Of a stretch of 64,000 bases of DNA, positions 61,501-64,000 are shown one piece after another. This DNA comes from Phallusia mammillata. Taxonomy: Eukaryota > Chordata > Ascidiacea > Phlebobranchia > Ascidiidae. The DNA lies in assembly GCA_003260075.1 (NCBI GenBank), contig QLIY01000296.1:80130-144129 (forward strand), read 5' to 3'. Below the pieces are notes generated by a model. It had not been told where the DNA came from, made no database searches, and was given only the letters and a program-made list of their open reading frames with translations. A program made the position numbers and the translations under genes. Position 1 is the first letter of the stretch, and each line of letters begins with the position of its first letter.

Positions 61501-63170
61501 AATCAGTGGTTTTTAACCCGTGGGTCACGATCCCCGTGGGGTCGTACGTCACTTTATTTGGGGCCGCAAAGGCATTTGATCAACATTTATAGTAAATGTT
61601 TATCAGCAATAACAAAATGGAAACATCTGAAAGCAATAAAACAGACAAACTATTTGATTTAAACTTATTTTGTGTTCCATTACGACCATTACAATACAAA
61701 ACAAATGCTTTATTATGTTACTATACAGATGGCCAAGCGGACAAACAAGCTAAGACCTATTCTCTTTGTCCAACATGAGAGTTTATTCTAGTGATTCTAA
61801 AAAAATACGGAAATTTTTGGAAGGGGGTCACAAGTTACATTTAGTTGCTAAATGGGTCACGGTACAAAAAGGTTAAACCACTGACATAGATGATTTGTTT
61901 CAAAATTAAAATTGCTGGGTGCATACAAGTAACACTACTTACATTGTTGTGTATAAACAAGGCAATTCTCGATTTAGGGTACGATAGTTTTTCAATTCTT
62001 TGAAGAAACTCAGAAAAGAATGGCATGGTATCTTCAATAAAAATGGAAAGTTGAACAAGTGGGTAACTGTCCTCCTGCTTAAACAAAAAGGCAAATCATA
62101 TTTAAGCATAGTTTATGTTGTCATTGTACATGAAATTACAACATGTTGGCTCAGAAAGTGGACCCACAAAAATTGTATGAAATCGCTAAGCTTTCTATAT
62201 TTCTCATTTACTACCTCCAGACTGGACAGGTCCAACAGATCTTGTTCACATTTTCTGCACCCAGTATCACTATGCCAACCATCTGGCATGTAGTTTGAGA
62301 AATAGTTAAGATGCACCTGAATATATAAAGCAATAATTATAGCTTACAAATGGTGTACTGTGTATATATGACAAACTGATTTGTTGCATGTGCCAAAAAT
62401 TGTAATTACCTTTGATGGTCCATTGCCGTGGATGACACTGGGAAATGTATGATACTTGACATTTTTGACACGACTAGTTGTCTCTTGTTCAACCAACTCC
62501 AGTTCGCCTTTACAAACACATGTTACCTTAAAACTTACACTATGAAATGAATCTGCCTTAGGCTTGAACCAAATATTAATGCGCCATTCCATTGACAAAT
62601 GTACAATGGGTATATGTGTTGTGCATACGGTTTTAAATTTAACAATTTGGAAATTGTGTGATTGTTTTCGCAGGCAGAAACACATGGATCCCAACCACAT
62701 TTAAGGTTTATAATTTACTTCCACACCAAGCAGGACATCCTGAGGATTAGTGCATGAAAAGTAATCAATAACAATTGGTACACAATAGAGAACATACAAT
62801 TAAATTCCAATTTATATATGTGGGAAATTCACCTTATTACAGACATAAACAACTTTGACATATTGATAGTCTAGCATTTTGTGGTACACACAGTTTTGCC
62901 ATCCTACATTCACTTCATATTTCTGTCAGAAGTGTGTACATCACAAAATATTGGACTGTCAATGTTTCATAAGTTACACTAATGACCAACTCACTGCTTA
63001 AGTTGTACATTTCCTTAAAACAAAAAGTATTCCTCAATTCTCTTTACATTTGTTTTGTTTTTAGCTGTTTACAAATAGTCTCGATTATATTTATATTTGC
63101 ACTTACTTCTTGCAAAGTTGATATTTTGTACTAATTTGCTTGTGTGGTCAAGAGACATATTTAATTCCGC
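55586..63170 (-). CDS. PLOD: Procollagen-lysine 2-oxoglutarate 5-dioxygenase (lysyl hydroxylase), C-terminal part
   Basis: ER-lumen enzyme hydroxylating collagen lysines with Fe(II), 2-oxoglutarate and ascorbate. Thirteen exons (minus): 63170-63107, 62507-62410, 62316-62215, 62074-61943, 61398-61277, 61087-60982, 60882-60761, 60547-60403, 59006-58893, 58160-57987, 57357-57211, 56704-56579, 55741-55586. All in phase, 535 residues plus stop. Recognisable blocks: the end of the glycosyltransferase-like domain ([24 protein letters not shown]); the middle Rossmann-like domain ([38 protein letters not shown]); [28 protein letters not shown]; and the dioxygenase core with the His-x-Asp iron ligands in RPHHDSSTW, distal His and 2OG Arg region in [12 protein letters not shown] and [12 protein letters not shown]. 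Human enzymes are ~730 aa, so ~200-250 N-terminal residues and the start codon lie right of the window. Exon 58893-59006 has a partial duplicate at about 58757-58782. Confidence 0.97.
56760..57040. repeat. Assembly-type duplication in a PLOD intron
   Basis: Two copies of a ~140-bp phrase (ctgtgaatgttctttgg ... gtaaaggttcgttttag) flank a short G run near 56904-56912. The second copy has a small internal deletion relative to the first. Confidence 0.75.
57555..57730. repeat. Fragment of the gcccgaaccc repeat family, ending at a G run
   Basis: Shares phrases with 35600-35865 (acctgacctaatgtcaaacagccctaaaacgccttgtt in inverted sense) and stops abruptly at a G run (57720-57728). Confidence 0.55.
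58640..58900. repeat. Duplicate of a PLOD exon end and downstream intron, around a G run
   Basis: The last ~25 bp of exon 58893-59006 plus ~110 bp of the downstream intron (tcttttcaaattatggttca) are repeated across a G run at about 58783-58791. The left copy's exon fragment is truncated at the run, so it cannot be spliced as an exon. Confidence 0.8.
59306..60378 (-). repeat. Second copy of the degenerate-unit element, in a PLOD intron
   Basis: Begins ctgggtcccatatcaccc and ends ctaggacccataa, sharing ends and internal units (tttaaaaactcacccatttta, ggggtaactgatgagtttta) with 14634-15990 but in the opposite orientation. It contains an inserted hAT-like terminus at about 59719 (caggggcgggcaacctacgg) and two G runs (about 59952 and 60201), the second separating an allele-like duplication. 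Confidence 0.65.
61504..61883. mobile_element. hAT-type MITE, TIR CAGTGGTTTTTAACC
   Basis: Left end CAGTGGTTTTTAACCCGTGG; right end AAAGGTTAAACCACTG. Flanking octamers acataaat (61496-61503) and acatagat (61884-61891) match at 7 of 8. It lies in a PLOD intron. Confidence 0.82.
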
Positions 63171-64000
63171 CTGTAAAAAATCAGGTTATTACTAGAATAG
63201 TGGTTTTCCTATATATTGCCAGTTTATATATACTACATCATATTTAACGATGTTTCACATATATCATTTACTATATTTATAATGGATATATATTTGGCAC
63301 CTACATTTCATTGGGTCCCTATCTTTTTCCTGGCACTTTATACCATAATTGTTTCTGCAAGCATAATCTAATGGTTCCCCACACATGTGCATATGAGATT
63401 TGGTAACAGTAAAAATAGGGCACAATCATTGTTAAACTGGAATAGTGGTTTTCCTATATATGCCATTTTACAGAAACTGTGCCATATTTACGCACCATTC
63501 ATTATAATTGTAAGGGATGTATATTTGATGGATACATTCAGTATGGTACCAATATTTGTGTGGCCTGTTATAACATAATTGTTTTTGCAAGCAAAAACCA
63601 ATGGGTCCCCACATACACATATATTTTGAATTAACAGTAACAGGATGAATGGCGCATGCATATGCTAGGTAAGAATTTGAATTGCACAGATGACATTTGT
63701 CGTAAATATTTATAAACTTTTGTTTTGTAACAGTCACAGCCCTTTGTTTGTTGAATTATGATTTTTAATCCGCACATCGCGTTTCCTGGTGCTGTTAAGT
63801 TTCTACATACTAACAATACGATTGCTTAGCTGGGCTTTTTATATCCAAAACCTGTTCTGAAACAGTTTTATTAACGCTTTCAGTTTGAGAAGTCACGTTA
63901 CACAGGTGTAACAAATCGTGCTGCGTTGTCACTCTGCGTTTCGAAACACGAATAAGTTGACCTACATTAACGTTCACAGCGCAATATAACTAACATCGTA
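63171..64000. other. PLOD intron with repeat fragments
   Basis: No further PLOD exon is visible before the window edge. Two tandem-like fragments (about 63290-63420 and 63530-63640) share the end phrase of the degenerate-unit elements (aattgtttctgcaagc ... gggtccccacac). Confidence 0.5.

Overview
The window is compact animal DNA that I attribute to a tunicate, most likely Ciona. The evidence is a low-GC background, many short introns (about 60-500 bp) between small exons, a vertebrate-like ciliary opsin, an intron-rich Hes gene, and heavy loading with small hAT-type elements. No species call is certain. There are no bacterial genes, CRISPR arrays or tRNA genes. All gene models were assembled by eye from splice sites and reading-frame continuity.

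Layout, left to right. (1) 2.67-6.70 kb, minus: a Hes (hairy/enhancer-of-split) bHLH-Orange repressor whose last exon is scrambled by assembly duplication. (2) 6.7-14 kb: sparse, with GC-rich islands, CSL-type sites, one hAT MITE, and a weak two-exon Cys-rich candidate at 10.4-11.5 kb (minus). (3) 14.07-24.88 kb, minus: a 15-exon nucleolin gene (572 codons). Two of its introns carry sense-oriented copies of a ~138-nt unit that looks like an H/ACA snoRNA. (4) 26.22-27.46 kb, plus: an intronless coiled-coil gene, divergent from nucleolin, interrupted by a misassembled block and a +1 frameshift. (5) 29.93-33.81 kb, plus: a nine-exon ciliary opsin (391 aa). (6) 35.38-37.61 kb, plus: a six-exon, 320-aa, seven-segment membrane protein that I do not recognise. 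(7) 39.04-50.34 kb, minus: a 20-21 exon TPR protein of about 1,220-1,280 aa. (8) 51.9-53.3 kb: weak candidate exons. (9) 55.59-63.17 kb, minus: the C-terminal ~535 residues of a procollagen lysyl hydroxylase (PLOD); its N-terminal glycosyltransferase exons lie beyond the right edge.

The genes have no evident common pathway. Hes is a Notch-responsive repressor, nucleolin acts in ribosome biogenesis (fitting snoRNA-bearing introns), opsin in photoreception, and PLOD in collagen modification in the ER.

Two window-wide patterns matter to any user. First, about thirty runs of G or C (8-100 nt) and four single n characters sit at junctions where neighbouring sequence is repeated once. In at least four genes they break or duplicate exons, so I read them as assembly joins, probably of divergent haplotypes. 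Second, at least eight MITE-like elements with hAT-type 8-bp target duplications are present, almost all of different families. The octamer TGACGTCA occurs 14 times, far above my rough expectation of about 0.7.
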